64,000 bases of DNA, taken from the NCBI RefSeq assembly GCF_002128425.1, contig NZ_NESS01000001.1:62001-126000 (forward strand). The letters run 5' to 3'. Made by a program: the position numbers and the translations under genes. Origin of the DNA: Gottfriedia acidiceleris (lineage in GTDB: Bacteria; Bacillota; Bacilli; Bacillales; Bacillaceae_G). The notes beneath the pieces are model-generated. The model saw nothing but the letters and a program-made list of their open reading frames with translations. It made no database searches and was not told the DNA's origin. Shown here one piece after another: positions 53,934 through 63,877 of the stretch (its first letter is position 1; each line of letters opens with the position of its first letter).

Positions 53934-55151
53934 TTATTTTTTATTTTTTTTCATTGGTTTATTTTTGCTTGAAACTAACTTTTTATTTTGATTCGAAACT
54001 GGTTTCGTTTGTGTTTCATTCAATTGGTTTTCTTTCATTTCGAATTTTTGTATTTCACCATGTGAAACTATTAAATGTTCAAAAAACAATTTTTGAGTTC
54101 CTCTTAAGCTAAATAAATTCTTTTTCTCTCGAGGTGTTACTAAGTTTATGACAGTACCTTGTTTACCCATTCTTCCTACACGGCCACTTCGATGAGTATA
54201 TTGTTCAACTTTTTCAGGTACATCAAGTGTTATGACATATGGCAACTCTTGTAAATCAATCCCTCGTGCTGCTACGTCAGTAGAAAATAGTAAAGTAGTT
54301 TTACCAACTTGAAGATCTTTTAAAACTCGGCTTCTTTCCATTTTCCCTAATTTTGAATGGAGTACCGCTGTTTTAATTCCTCTAAAATTTAATTTAGAAG
54401 CGAATCCTTCAAGTTTAAATGGATCATTACTAAATACGATTGCTTTCATATTTTGAACAGAACCAATTCTTCTAAGTAATTCTAGCTTCTCTCGTTCTTC
54501 ACATGGAATAAACCCATGAACAATATTTCCTTCCAAGCTTTGCTCAATCGAAATTTCTTTTAGATTTGAACTAGTTTCTTTTGCAAACTGCATTGCCGCT
54601 GGTGTAATCGTTGCAGATAAAAATAATAGTTGGCGATCTTTCATTGTTGCTTTGACAATTTGCGGTAAATCATTTTGATCATCCGTTTTTAATAATTCAT
54701 CTACTTCATCAAAAACAATTGTCTTAACACAATGCATTTTTAATTTTTTTTGTTTAATTAGTTGTGAGATTCGGCCTGGTGATCCAACGATAATTTTAGG
54801 CTTCTGTTTTAATTTTTCGATCTGACGTTTTATATCAGCTCCTCCAACAATTGAGGCAACCTTAATATTTGTATTTTGTGTATAGTCTTGAACAACCTGA
54901 AAAATTTGCATTACAAGTTCACGAGTTGGAGCCATAATAATAATTTGAGGATTTTCTTCCTTTTCATCAACCTTATTAATCAAGGGTAAAACATATGCAA
55001 GCGTCTTACCAGTACCAGTGGGAGATTGCGCTATAACATCGTTCCCTTCTAAAATCGCGGGAATTGCTTCCTCTTGAACTGCTGTCCATTTCGTAATATT
55101 ATTTGCTTTTATTTTTAAGATTGTTTGTTCTGCTAATTGAAAATGTTCCAT
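53934..55151 (-). CDS. DEAD-box RNA helicase (YfmL-like)
   Basis: 405 residues with all helicase motifs: Q motif WTAVQEEAIP, Walker A SPTGTGKT, PTRELVMQI, GSPGRI, motif II DEVD (not DEAD), SAT, VFSNDPFKLEG, STDVAARGID and HRSGRVGRMGKQG. The C-terminal tail is rich in Lys and Asn (NQNKKLVSSKNKPMKKNKK), suited to RNA binding. B. subtilis YfmL, a ribosome assembly helicase, is a likely counterpart. The ATG directly follows the upstream gene's stop (TAAATG). Confidence 0.9.
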   Translation of the reverse strand: MEHFQLAEQTILKIKANNITKWTAVQEEAIPAILEGNDVIAQSPTGTGKTLAYVLPLINKVDEKEENPQIIIMAPTRELVMQIFQVVQDYTQNTNIKVASIVGGADIKRQIEKLKQKPKIIVGSPGRISQLIKQKKLKMHCVKTIVFDEVDELLKTDDQNDLPQIVKATMKDRQLLFLSATITPAAMQFAKETSSNLKEISIEQSLEGNIVHGFIPCEEREKLELLRRIGSVQNMKAIVFSNDPFKLEGFASKLNFRGIKTAVLHSKLGKMERSRVLKDLQVGKTTLLFSTDVAARGIDLQELPYVITLDVPEKVEQYTHRSGRVGRMGKQGTVINLVTPREKKNLFSLRGTQKLFFEHLIVSHGEIQKFEMKENQLNETQTKPVSNQNKKLVSSKNKPMKKNKK

Positions 55152-55679
55152 TTAAATCTCCTTTAATATTTGCTCATCGTACCATTGTAACATTATTTCT
55201 GTTATATGTACCAATTCTTCTATAAGATCGAAGTCATCTTCGGTCATTTTATTTTGAAATTTTATGTTTACTGACGATTCAATAATATTTTTATCTAAAA
55301 TAGAGTGTTTAATGTTATAAACGGGAGTATATTGCTCTTTTGTCTTATTTTGAAATAAAAGTAGACTTCTTTGAATAATTTCGATTTCTAATGGTATAGG
55401 AAAAGAAAATTCAATTTCAATATAACATCCTACTTCAGTATTTCCATTAATTAATTCATTATATAAATCACTAGCTGTTGTTCTCATTGAAAATGTGCAA
55501 CTTGTTTTTTTAGTCGACATGTTTAACTTTTTAAATTGAATTGAGAATACTCGATCCATTTTGGATAGATTAACCAAGTCATTTCTGTCGATGATTTCAT
55601 ATTCTCCATCTAAATCTTTGTCATATATAAGCCCTTCTACTATAACCTTCATATTATCAAAAGCGGTCGGATCAAACAT
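55152..55679 (-). CDS. Protein of unknown function, co-transcribed with the helicase
   Basis: 175 residues, soluble, acidic, beta-rich in the centre (CYIEIEFSFPIPLEIEIIQRSLLLF) and helical at the end (LIEELVHITEIMLQWYDEQILKEI). AAAGGAG precedes the ATG. Its stop codon abuts the helicase start, so the two form an operon and a role in RNA or ribosome handling is possible. No family recognised. Confidence 0.65.
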   Translation of the reverse strand: MFDPTAFDNMKVIVEGLIYDKDLDGEYEIIDRNDLVNLSKMDRVFSIQFKKLNMSTKKTSCTFSMRTTASDLYNELINGNTEVGCYIEIEFSFPIPLEIEIIQRSLLLFQNKTKEQYTPVYNIKHSILDKNIIESSVNIKFQNKMTEDDFDLIEELVHITEIMLQWYDEQILKEI

Positions 55680-55762
55680 TATACAAACTCCTTTAATTTA
55701 AAGATTCCCAAATTCGCTTATTTTCTATTATGTTTCATCATAAACGAACCACACAAAAAATA

Positions 55763-55797
55763 ATCCGATAAAATCACCTTAATCAATTTTATCGGAT
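55763..55797 (-). terminator. Terminator after the ABC exporter operon
   Basis: ATCCGATAAAAT (55763-55774) with ATTTTATCGGAT (55786-55797), perfect 12-bp stem, then TATTTTTTG on the minus strand. Confidence 0.9.
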
Positions 55798-55803
55798 CTA
55801 GAT

Positions 55804-57675
55804 TTATTTAATTACTTCAAATTGGCTATTATAAAGGTTTGCATAGTAACCTTCTTTATCAATTAATTCATCATGCGTACCTTGTTCAATAATATCGCCA
55901 TCCTTCATACAAAGAATCAAATCTGCATTTCGAATAGTCGAAAGGCGATGCGCAATCACAAAACTTGTTCTTCCTACCATTAAATTGTCCATTGCTTTTT
56001 GAATGAGTGCTTCAGTTCTCGTATCAACACTACTTGTTGCTTCATCTAAAATTAATATTTCAGGATCTGCCAAAATCGCTCGAGCAATTGTTATAAGCTG
56101 CTTTTGACCTTGGGATATATTAGTCACTTCTTCGTTAAGTACCATATTGTATCCATCAGGCAAGGCACGAATAAAATGATCAGCCTGTGCAGAAATAGAG
56201 GCATTTGAAACTTCTTCATCCGTTGCAGTAAGTCTTCCATACCTGATATTATCTGCAATTGTTCCATTAAAAAGCCACGTATCTTGAAGTACCATTCCAA
56301 ATAGAGATCTAAGATCATCTCTTTTAAACTTCTTTATATTATGTCCACCGATTGTGATTTCTCCACTATTAACATCGTAAAACCGCATTAATAAATTAAC
56401 GATTGTTGATTTCCCTGCACCAGTTGGTCCAACAATTGCAATTTTTTGGCCAGGTTTAACTAATAAATTAAAATCATGAATAATCATTTTTTCAGGTGTA
56501 TAACCAAATGCAACGTGATTAAAACGAACTTGACTAGTTATTTCATTCTGCTTAATTGAAAAAGCATTCGTTTCTTCATGTACTTCTTCTACTTCATCTA
56601 AAAATTCAAATACTCTTTCTGCCGCAGCTGCTGTTTGTTGAAGTACATTTGATATATTAGCAATCTGAGAAATCGGCTGAGTAAATGATCGAACATATTG
56701 AATGAAAGCTTGAATTCCACCAACTGTCATAGATCCGTTTGCAGTAAAATATCCACCTAGTATACAAATCGCAACGTAACCAATGTTTCCAATAAAGGAT
56801 GTAATTGGAATCATAAGCCCTGATAGGAAATTTGCTCTCCATGCCGATTTATACAACGCATCATTATACTCTCTAAAAGCTCTTGTTGAATCCTCTTCAC
56901 CATTAAATGCTTTTACTATTACATGATTACCTAACATCTCTTCTACATGTCCATTTACTTTACCTAAATACTTCTGTTGATTAATAAAATGTTTTTGAGA
57001 TTTTTTAACTATCATCATTACAAATACCATTGAAAGAGGCAAAATACATAACGCTACAATTGTAAGTTTCCAACTAATCGATATCATCATAATTGATATA
57101 CCAATAATCGAAGTAATAGATGTGATTATCTGCGTTAAACTTTGGTTTAATGTTTGATTAATTGTATCGACATCATTTGTAATTCTAGAAAGAACTTCAC
57201 CATGACTCGTCTGATCTAAATACCTTAAAGGTAACTTATGAATCTTATCATTTATATCACTTCTAAGCTTATATGTTACTTTCATCGTAACACCACTCAT
57301 TACATAGCCTTGTAAATATGCAAAAAGAGAGCTTAATAAATATAAACCTATTAACCATAATCCAATTACACTAATTTTTCCGAAGTTAATTTTTCCACTA
57401 CCACTAATTTGTTTCATAACTCCAGAAAAAATTTCATCAGTCGCTTTACCAAGAATTTTTGGACCTAATATTGTAAAAACCGTTGAAACAATTGCTAATA
57501 GAAAAACGAAAAAGATTGTTCTTTTATGGACTCCTAAATAACTCATCAATTTAGCCATTGAACCTTTAAAATCTTTAGCTTTTTGACCAGCCATTGGAAT
57601 ATTTCTTCCAAACATATGTCCGTGCCCACGACCACCGCTCTGATTTTGAAATATATTTTTATTAGAATTGCTCAT
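55804..57675 (-). CDS. Heterodimeric ABC exporter, subunit with catalytic site
   Basis: About 623 residues from ATG 57675 (MSNSNKNIFQ), preceded by AAGGAGG; the longer upstream frame is out of the ribosome site. Six membrane helices (about 60-330) then an ATPase domain: Walker A GPTGAGKSTIVNL, signature ISQGQKQL (degenerate LSGGQ), Walker B LILDEATSSVDTRTE with the catalytic Glu. This asymmetry pairs with the neighbouring subunit. Glycine/histidine-rich N-terminus (SGGRGHGHMFGRN). Multidrug or peptide export is likely; substrate unknown. Confidence 0.9.
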   Translation of the reverse strand: MSNSNKNIFQNQSGGRGHGHMFGRNIPMAGQKAKDFKGSMAKLMSYLGVHKRTIFFVFLLAIVSTVFTILGPKILGKATDEIFSGVMKQISGSGKINFGKISVIGLWLIGLYLLSSLFAYLQGYVMSGVTMKVTYKLRSDINDKIHKLPLRYLDQTSHGEVLSRITNDVDTINQTLNQSLTQIITSITSIIGISIMMISISWKLTIVALCILPLSMVFVMMIVKKSQKHFINQQKYLGKVNGHVEEMLGNHVIVKAFNGEEDSTRAFREYNDALYKSAWRANFLSGLMIPITSFIGNIGYVAICILGGYFTANGSMTVGGIQAFIQYVRSFTQPISQIANISNVLQQTAAAAERVFEFLDEVEEVHEETNAFSIKQNEITSQVRFNHVAFGYTPEKMIIHDFNLLVKPGQKIAIVGPTGAGKSTIVNLLMRFYDVNSGEITIGGHNIKKFKRDDLRSLFGMVLQDTWLFNGTIADNIRYGRLTATDEEVSNASISAQADHFIRALPDGYNMVLNEEVTNISQGQKQLITIARAILADPEILILDEATSSVDTRTEALIQKAMDNLMVGRTSFVIAHRLSTIRNADLILCMKDGDIIEQGTHDELIDKEGYYANLYNSQFEVIK

Positions 57676-59906
57676 GCTAATTCCTCCTTGGATAACTGCG
57701 ATGAAGCAATTTCTAAGTATTCTGGGCAATTTTTAAGTAGTTCTTTATGAGTACCTTGACCTACAATCCTGCCATTATCTAAAACAATGATTTGTTCGGC
57801 ATTCATAATCGTATTTACACGTTGAGCAATAATGATCATCGTACTAGTTTCTATATTTTCACTTAAAGCCTTTCTTAATGCCAAATCCGTCTTAAAATCA
57901 AGTGCTGAGAAACTATCGTCAAAAATAAGAATTTCGGGTTTCTTTGCTAGTGCTCGGGCGATTGAAATTCTTTGTTTTTGACCGCCAGAAACATTATCCC
58001 CACCTTGAGAAATGTCAGAATTAAAGTGACCTTCTTTTTGGGAGATAAATTCACTTGCTTGAGCAATCTGAGAAACTTTTTCCATTTCTTCATCAGAAAT
58101 ATTTTTATTACCGTATTTTATATTTGAAGCAATTGTTCCCGTTAATAGCAGTCCCTTTTGAGGTACATAACCTATTTTAGCTCTTAAATCTTTTTGGTTA
58201 ACTTCTCGTAGATCAACACCATTTACTAAAACTTCCCCTTTGGAAACATCATAAAAACGGAGAATTAAATTTGCGATTGTAGATTTTCCCGAGCCAGTTG
58301 GACCGATAATAGCAGTTGTTTGTCCGGGTTTTGTAACAAATGAAATATGATTTAAAACATCATTTTCAGCACCTTCATATCGGAAACAAACATTTTTAAA
58401 TTCAATTAATCCTTTTTTATCCGCATCAAAACTTTTATTATTTTCTGGATCGATAATTGATACATCGGTAGACAGTACTTCAGAAATTCGTGTAGCAGAA
58501 ACAGCAGCTCTAGGTACAAGGATAAACATGATTGATATCATTAAAAATGCTGTGATAATTTGCATTGCATATTGCATAAATGCTATCATATCACCCACTT
58601 GCATATCAGATTTTGCTATTTGATGTGCTCCTACCCAAATGATTAATAATGATGAACCATTCATAATCAACATCATAGCAGGCATCATCATCGTCATCGT
58701 TCTGTTCACAAATAAATTCGTTTTTGTTAAATCGCTGTTTACGTCTTGAAATCGCTTTTTTTCATAGGAAGCATTTCCAAAAGCTCTTATTACCATTAAA
58801 CCAGTTAAATTTTCTCTTGAAACTAGATTTAACTTATCAATTAACTTTTGAATCAATTTAAACTTTGGAATTGCAACCGTCATGATCGCCATAATTAAAC
58901 TAAGTAGCACTATGACAGCAAGTGCAATTATCCAGCTCATCGAAGCGGATTTATTGATCGCCATGATGATTCCGCCGATCCCCATAATTGGTGCATAACA
59001 GATCATTCGAATTCCCATCATTAATAGAGTTTGAATTTGCATTACATCATTCGTACATCTTGTAATAAGAGAAGCTGTTGAGAATTTATCAAATTCATTG
59101 TTTGAAAAGCTTTCAATTTTTTTGAAAACATCTTTGCGTAAATTCCTAGCAACACCTGAGGCAATCCTTGAGGACAAAAAGCTGACTATGACTGTTGCTA
59201 TTCCACCAAGCAAAGCAATTGCAATCATAATTAAACCAATTTTAACGATATATAAATTTCCTATTTTATGTAAATTAACCCCTAGTTCAGTATAAAATGC
59301 TTTCGTCATCAAAATACCACTTTGAGTAAGTAAGGTTTTATCGGACGAAATCGCTTTATTATGTGCGTTTATTATCGTATTTCCAGAAAGCTTATCAAAC
59401 ATTGGTTGCAACTCATATAGTTTATTCAAATCGATCTTATTTGAACGCTGTGAAGAACTATTATTAGTATGATTGACTTTTCCAGTAGATTCTTCTTGTA
59501 TTAAAGTAAAAAGAGTCCAAGTAGCAACACCAAATGAATAATCAAGTTGGTTTTCTATTTTCTTATTTGTTTCTTTTTTGACATATAAGTTTTTATCTGC
59601 CTTTTTGTAAATACTTTTGTAAGTTTTACCTTTTTGGTTTTTATCCGATGTAGATTTTAAATCATAATGATTCATTACAATTTCTTTTTCTTTTTCTGTC
59701 ATAAAGGTAGTCATTAGTTTCATACCTTTTTGACTAATTGCATCTGGAGCAACATGCAATATGCCATTTTGCTGAATGCCATTGTTTACGATTTCGGACA
59801 TATAGTTAGGTAAGTTCAGATCACACATAGCCTGACCAAATAGGAATAATATAGCTAAAATTACGCTTGTACTAAATGCTTTTAAATACTTAGCTAACTT
59901 GATCAA
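57672..59906 (-). CDS. Heterodimeric ABC exporter, subunit with degenerate site and extracellular insert
   Basis: 744 residues. Start is TTG 59906 with GGGGAG eight bases upstream. TM1 (about 10-30) is followed by an unusual ~170-residue hydrophilic segment (about 35-210, Lys/Ser/Asn-rich) before TM2, predicted to lie outside the cell. The ATPase has Walker A GPTGSGKSTIANL, canonical VSGGQKQR, and Walker B LIFDDSFSALD, where Asp replaces the catalytic Glu. With its partner this forms a TM287/288-type exporter having one active site. The stop overlaps the partner's ATG (ATGA). Confidence 0.9.
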   Translation of the reverse strand: MIKLAKYLKAFSTSVILAILFLFGQAMCDLNLPNYMSEIVNNGIQQNGILHVAPDAISQKGMKLMTTFMTEKEKEIVMNHYDLKSTSDKNQKGKTYKSIYKKADKNLYVKKETNKKIENQLDYSFGVATWTLFTLIQEESTGKVNHTNNSSSQRSNKIDLNKLYELQPMFDKLSGNTIINAHNKAISSDKTLLTQSGILMTKAFYTELGVNLHKIGNLYIVKIGLIMIAIALLGGIATVIVSFLSSRIASGVARNLRKDVFKKIESFSNNEFDKFSTASLITRCTNDVMQIQTLLMMGIRMICYAPIMGIGGIIMAINKSASMSWIIALAVIVLLSLIMAIMTVAIPKFKLIQKLIDKLNLVSRENLTGLMVIRAFGNASYEKKRFQDVNSDLTKTNLFVNRTMTMMMPAMMLIMNGSSLLIIWVGAHQIAKSDMQVGDMIAFMQYAMQIITAFLMISIMFILVPRAAVSATRISEVLSTDVSIIDPENNKSFDADKKGLIEFKNVCFRYEGAENDVLNHISFVTKPGQTTAIIGPTGSGKSTIANLILRFYDVSKGEVLVNGVDLREVNQKDLRAKIGYVPQKGLLLTGTIASNIKYGNKNISDEEMEKVSQIAQASEFISQKEGHFNSDISQGGDNVSGGQKQRISIARALAKKPEILIFDDSFSALDFKTDLALRKALSENIETSTMIIIAQRVNTIMNAEQIIVLDNGRIVGQGTHKELLKNCPEYLEIASSQLSKEELA

Positions 59907-59967
59907 ATGAGCATCTCCCCTATTATGATGTATTTTTTGTTCTTAACACTAACTCATACTGAAAAAA

Positions 59968-59986
59968 CTCGCATCAAATGCGAGTA
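59968..59986 (-). terminator. Terminator after fhs
   Basis: Perfect stem ACTCGCAT (59968-59975) with ATGCGAGT (59979-59986), followed by TTTTTT on the minus strand. Confidence 0.88.
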
Positions 59987-60015
59987 TATTTTTCAGTATA
60001 AAGTTATTAAGTTAA

Positions 60016-61695
60016 TTAAAACAATCCTTTTGGACGACCTAGTTCATCTACGTCCATATTTAATGCTGCCGGTTTTTTCGGTAAACCTGGCATAGTCATT
60101 ACGTTACCTGTTAGTGCAACAATGAAACCTGCACCAATTGATGCTTTAAGCTCTCTTATTTCTACTTTAAAACCAGATGGTCTTCCAACTAAATTTGGTT
60201 GATCTGATAAAGAATATTGAGTTTTTGCCATACAAATTGGTAGGTTGCCCCAACCATTCTCATTAAATTCCAAAATTTGTTTTTTTGCTTTAGGAGAAAT
60301 ATTCACTCCGTCTGCACCATAAACTTCTTTAGCAATTTTTTCTATTTTATTTTCAATTGAATCAGATAATTCATATAAATAATTAAATTTTTCTTTATGA
60401 TTTTTTAACATATTAACAAGAGATTCAGCTAACTCTACGCCACCTTTACCACCATGTTCCCAAACTTCAGTTAAGACGATCTTAATACCGTTTTCTTGTC
60501 CCCATTGTTTTAATACACTTATTTCTTCCTCTGAGTCAGAAATAAATTTATTAATTGCTACAACAACAGGTACATTGAATTTGCGAACTGTTTCCACGTG
60601 CTTTTCAAGGTTTTGAATTCCATCTTTAACCGCTAAAGCGTTTTCATTAGTCAATTCGTTTTTATTTACTCCACCATGCATTTTTAATGCTCTAATTGTT
60701 GCTACAATTACGACTGCATCAGGTGTAACACCTAAAGCTCTAGTTTTGATATTTAAGAATTTTTCTGCTCCTAAATCTGCACCAAAACCAGCTTCTGTTA
60801 CAACATATTCCCCTAATTTCATAGCCATTTTAGTTGCAATAACACTGTTACAACCATGAGCAATATTAGCAAATGGACCACCATGAATAATTGCAGGAGT
60901 GTGTTCAATAGTTTGAACAAGATTTGGTTTAATTGCATCTTTAAGTAATAATGCTAGAGCTCCTTCTACTTTTAAATCTCCAACTGTTACTGGAGTTTTA
61001 TGTATAGTATAGGCAACAACAATTCGTTTAAGTCTTTCTTTTAAGTCTTGAACTGATGTCGCTAAACAAAGAACTGCCATGATTTCAGAAGCAACAGTTA
61101 TATCAAACCCATCTTCTCTTGGAACCCCTCCAGTTGGACCACCTAAACCGACAACGACATTTCTTAAAGCACGATCATTTAAATCAACTACTCTCTTCCA
61201 ATTAATTCTACGCACATCTATTTCAAGTTCATTTCCTTGATGGATATGATTGTCAATAAATGCTGCTAAAGCATTATTTGTCGTAGTAATGGCATGGATA
61301 TCACCGTTAAAATGCAAATTAATATCGTCCATTGGTAAAACTTGAGAATAGCCTCCTCCAGTTGCACCACCTTTAACTCCCATTGTTGGTCCTAAAGAAG
61401 GTTCACGTAACGCAACCATTGCATTTTTGCCAATTTTGTGGAAAGCTTGTGCAAGCCCAACAGTCACCGTTGATTTACCTTCTCCAGCTGGCGTTGGATT
61501 TATTGAAGTAACTAAGATTAATTTACCATCTTCATTATCTTTTAAACGATCTAAAATTGATAAAGACAATTTAGCTTTATAATGTCCATAGTTTTCAACA
61601 TCTTCATCAAAAAGATTTAAATTATCTGCAATTTCACTTATTTTTTTCATTTCTGATTCAAAAGCAATTTCTAAATCTGACTTAACTTGACTCAT
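60016..61695 (-). CDS. fhs: Formate-tetrahydrofolate ligase
   Basis: 559 residues, usual length. [23 protein letters not shown] is the ATP-binding P-loop and family signature; [23 protein letters not shown] and the [17 protein letters not shown] and [15 protein letters not shown] segments are conserved; [10 protein letters not shown] is near the end. It makes 10-formyl-tetrahydrofolate from formate, ATP and tetrahydrofolate, joining the folate chemistry of thyA-dfrA. GGAG precedes the ATG. Single gene. Confidence 0.96.
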   Translation of the reverse strand: MSQVKSDLEIAFESEMKKISEIADNLNLFDEDVENYGHYKAKLSLSILDRLKDNEDGKLILVTSINPTPAGEGKSTVTVGLAQAFHKIGKNAMVALREPSLGPTMGVKGGATGGGYSQVLPMDDINLHFNGDIHAITTTNNALAAFIDNHIHQGNELEIDVRRINWKRVVDLNDRALRNVVVGLGGPTGGVPREDGFDITVASEIMAVLCLATSVQDLKERLKRIVVAYTIHKTPVTVGDLKVEGALALLLKDAIKPNLVQTIEHTPAIIHGGPFANIAHGCNSVIATKMAMKLGEYVVTEAGFGADLGAEKFLNIKTRALGVTPDAVVIVATIRALKMHGGVNKNELTNENALAVKDGIQNLEKHVETVRKFNVPVVVAINKFISDSEEEISVLKQWGQENGIKIVLTEVWEHGGKGGVELAESLVNMLKNHKEKFNYLYELSDSIENKIEKIAKEVYGADGVNISPKAKKQILEFNENGWGNLPICMAKTQYSLSDQPNLVGRPSGFKVEIRELKASIGAGFIVALTGNVMTMPGLPKKPAALNMDVDELGRPKGLF

Positions 61696-61877
61696 CCACT
61701 CATCTCCAATTGCACTTCATTATAATCTAAATTATAGCACAATTTTACAAAAAATTCATTTTCAAAAATTCGAAATTTTTAATCACTTCATCCAAAATTA
61801 CTAATACTTTCTACTTATTGATGGTACCAAAAGTTACATACTAAAGGTAAGGCATTAAAAGAAAGGAGTGTAATTTT

Positions 61878-62231
61878 ATGTATCGTCATAAAAAGCATAA
61901 AGAACAAAAACGTAATCACAATTTACCAAAGGATCAAAATGAAGAGTATAGTGCAGAGTTTTATCCCACAAGGAATGTATTTTATTCAGAAACAACTTCA
62001 GATAAATCTCATACCACTGGTATTGTAATTGGATACGTAGCTCTATTTTTTTCACTATTTTCGTTATTTTTAATGCCTGTATTATTTGGGATCGTTGGAA
62101 TTGCACTAGGAATATACGCTGTAACTAAAGGCCATTCGACTTTAGGTTATACAGCAATTGGGTTTGGATTATTTTCGGTTATTGTAACTATTTTCTATAA
62201 TTTATTAATCGTATTAAGTGCAATTCTTTAA
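61878..62231 (+). CDS. DUF4190-like two-span membrane protein
   Basis: 117 residues. The first 55 are charged and histidine/lysine-rich (YRHKKHKEQKRNHNL); two membrane helices follow: TGIVIGYVALFFSLFSLFLMPVLFGIVGIALGIYAV and LGYTAIGFGLFSVIVTIFYNLLIVL, with GHS between. This is the DUF4190 layout. GAAAGGAG precedes the ATG. Function unknown. Confidence 0.7.
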   Translation: MYRHKKHKEQKRNHNLPKDQNEEYSAEFYPTRNVFYSETTSDKSHTTGIVIGYVALFFSLFSLFLMPVLFGIVGIALGIYAVTKGHSTLGYTAIGFGLFSVIVTIFYNLLIVLSAIL

Positions 62232-62261
62232 GGATAAATTGAAAAAAAGCAAAAAAAGACC

Positions 62262-62318
62262 TTTAAGGTCCTTTCAGAATTATTGTAGACTTCATCTACA
62301 TACTGAAAGGACCTTAAA
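62262..62318 (-). terminator. Long double-stem hairpin, terminator for the following minus-strand gene
   Basis: Outer 16-bp perfect stem 62262-62277 (TTTAAGGTCCTTTCAG) with 62303-62318, enclosing an inner 6-bp stem TGTAGA (62284-62289)/TCTACA (62295-62300). On the minus strand it is followed by a seven-T run, so it can terminate the 62405-63175 gene; it is longer than needed. Confidence 0.75.
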
Positions 62319-62404
62319 TGCCCACTTAAATTCCCGCTGACAATTCACTTACTTAAGTAGTGTATCAACTTACTTAATTCACAAATCAATGACAATCAAT
62401 TTCT

Positions 62405-63175
62405 TTAAACTTGAACGACAGACCATTCGTCATCTTTCTTTGAATAAGTTAAATTTGCAAAATGATTTGTAAGGTCACGATACTCTTCAACGTTTTCTAA
62501 AATTTCATCTACTCCAGAATAAAAATCAACTCGGAAAATTGGTATTTCGATTACTTTTCTATTTTCAACACGCTCACTTAAATCAATTATTAACCCGTCC
62601 TCCATTAAAGGATATAAAGTCAACATTAATTTAATATTGATTGGATTAATTTGTTTTGAACGATTAAATATATTTAAACTTCTTCTCTGAAGTTGTGTAA
62701 TTTTATATGATATTACATTACAGAGCATAAAAATAAAGTCATTAGTTCGTTTATAATAAACCTTTTGATACATTCCATCACTAATGTTCATGTAAGCAAA
62801 AGAATTGTTTAATCTTGGTATAAATGGTTTTTGTAATGGTTCTTTTTTGTGAGCAAGATAAAGTAATTCTGCAATTTCTTTAGGCTCAAGCTCGTCTAAA
62901 TCCGCTAATTCTTCAAAATCGATCCAACAAAGGTCATCATGTTCACTATGTTCTAAAATAAATTGATTAATATATTCTCTTTCAACATAATAAAAAGAGG
63001 AATTTAAATTAAATTCGGACCATTGAATATCGTGTTTTAGCAAAAGAATGTTTTGAAGAGGAAAAGGAAGTCCTTGAACAAACTCTTTATAATTTATGCC
63101 AGATGTTATAAAGCAATGATTATGGTTATCACCATAAATATAGATAATCTCCTTTATTGAATCAATTCCCGCCAA
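62405..63175 (-). CDS. Protein of unknown function
   Basis: About 256 residues, soluble, with no signal peptide. IYIYGDNHNHCFITSG near the N-terminus, an acidic helix ELADLDELEPKEIAELLYLAHKKEPLQ in the middle, and repeated aromatic residues. It could bind nucleotide or act as a reporter-like fold, but I recognise nothing. Start is probably TTG 63175, since AAAGGTG lies nine bases upstream and abuts the GTG at 63187. Confidence 0.65.
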   Translation of the reverse strand: MAGIDSIKEIIYIYGDNHNHCFITSGINYKEFVQGLPFPLQNILLLKHDIQWSEFNLNSSFYYVEREYINQFILEHSEHDDLCWIDFEELADLDELEPKEIAELLYLAHKKEPLQKPFIPRLNNSFAYMNISDGMYQKVYYKRTNDFIFMLCNVISYKITQLQRRSLNIFNRSKQINPINIKLMLTLYPLMEDGLIIDLSERVENRKVIEIPIFRVDFYSGVDEILENVEEYRDLTNHFANLTYSKKDDEWSVVQV

Positions 63176-63320
63176 CGATATTGCCACCTTTAAATTTTTT
63201 CTTTATCATATCATACTTTATACTAAATTTATCATCAAAAATGATAAATTTAATTCTTTTTACCTAATATATTTTTACATTTTTTACCAAAATTTCGCAT
63301 GTCCTATCTCAAAAATACTA

Positions 63321-63704
63321 CTATACTGGAGGTCTACATAAAGAAGTAGTTTTTGTTTGAATTGGTTCTTTAGTAACAGAGCGAATACTCCATTCACCGT
63401 CATCATTTGAAAAATTAAATTTTACAAGAGTGTATGGTGGTTGTTGATCTTGTTTATATGCAACTAATTGAATTGTTGCTCCAAATACGTATGTACCATT
63501 ATATTTCTTTTTTATATTCGTTATTGACGCACAATTATATTGTTCTCCTGGACCGAACATTTTATATAAACGGTTATTTATACTAGGAAATAAGATTGAT
63601 AATACCGCGTCTTCTAATACTTCATTTTGTACTGCAACTGCATTTGCTGGTTTTGATGTTGCAATTAAGCACATTAATAAAATGATTATAAATCCTCTTT
63701 TCAT
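63321..63704 (-). CDS. DUF3888 domain secreted protein
   Basis: 127 residues. A signal peptide (MKRGFIIILLMCLIATSKPANAVA) is followed by the DUF3888 pattern: LEDAVLSILFPSINNRLYKMFG, then a beta-rich half with YNCASITNIKK and PYTLVKFNFSNDDGEWSI. GGAGG precedes the ATG. Function unknown; family is common in Bacilli and probably extracytoplasmic. Confidence 0.82.
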   Translation of the reverse strand: MKRGFIIILLMCLIATSKPANAVAVQNEVLEDAVLSILFPSINNRLYKMFGPGEQYNCASITNIKKKYNGTYVFGATIQLVAYKQDQQPPYTLVKFNFSNDDGEWSIRSVTKEPIQTKTTSLCRPPV

Positions 63705-63821
63705 ATCTAATCCTCCATCTTAGGTTTTTAACAATTTTCTTAGTATCTATTCTTTACAATTATCTAAAAGGATATGAAAGCGAGTTTAAAAGCATATGGA
63801 TACGTAAAAGCCGGAGCAACG

Positions 63822-63865
63822 AAAAAGAAGACCATGAAAATTCTATCTTTTCTCGGTCTTCTTTT
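63822..63865 (-). terminator. Terminator after spoIIP
   Basis: AAAAAGAAGACC (63822-63833) with GGTCTTCTTTT (63855-63865), T-rich on the minus strand end; sits just downstream of the spoIIP stop. Confidence 0.82.
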
Positions 63866-63877
63866 CAGTTAATTACA

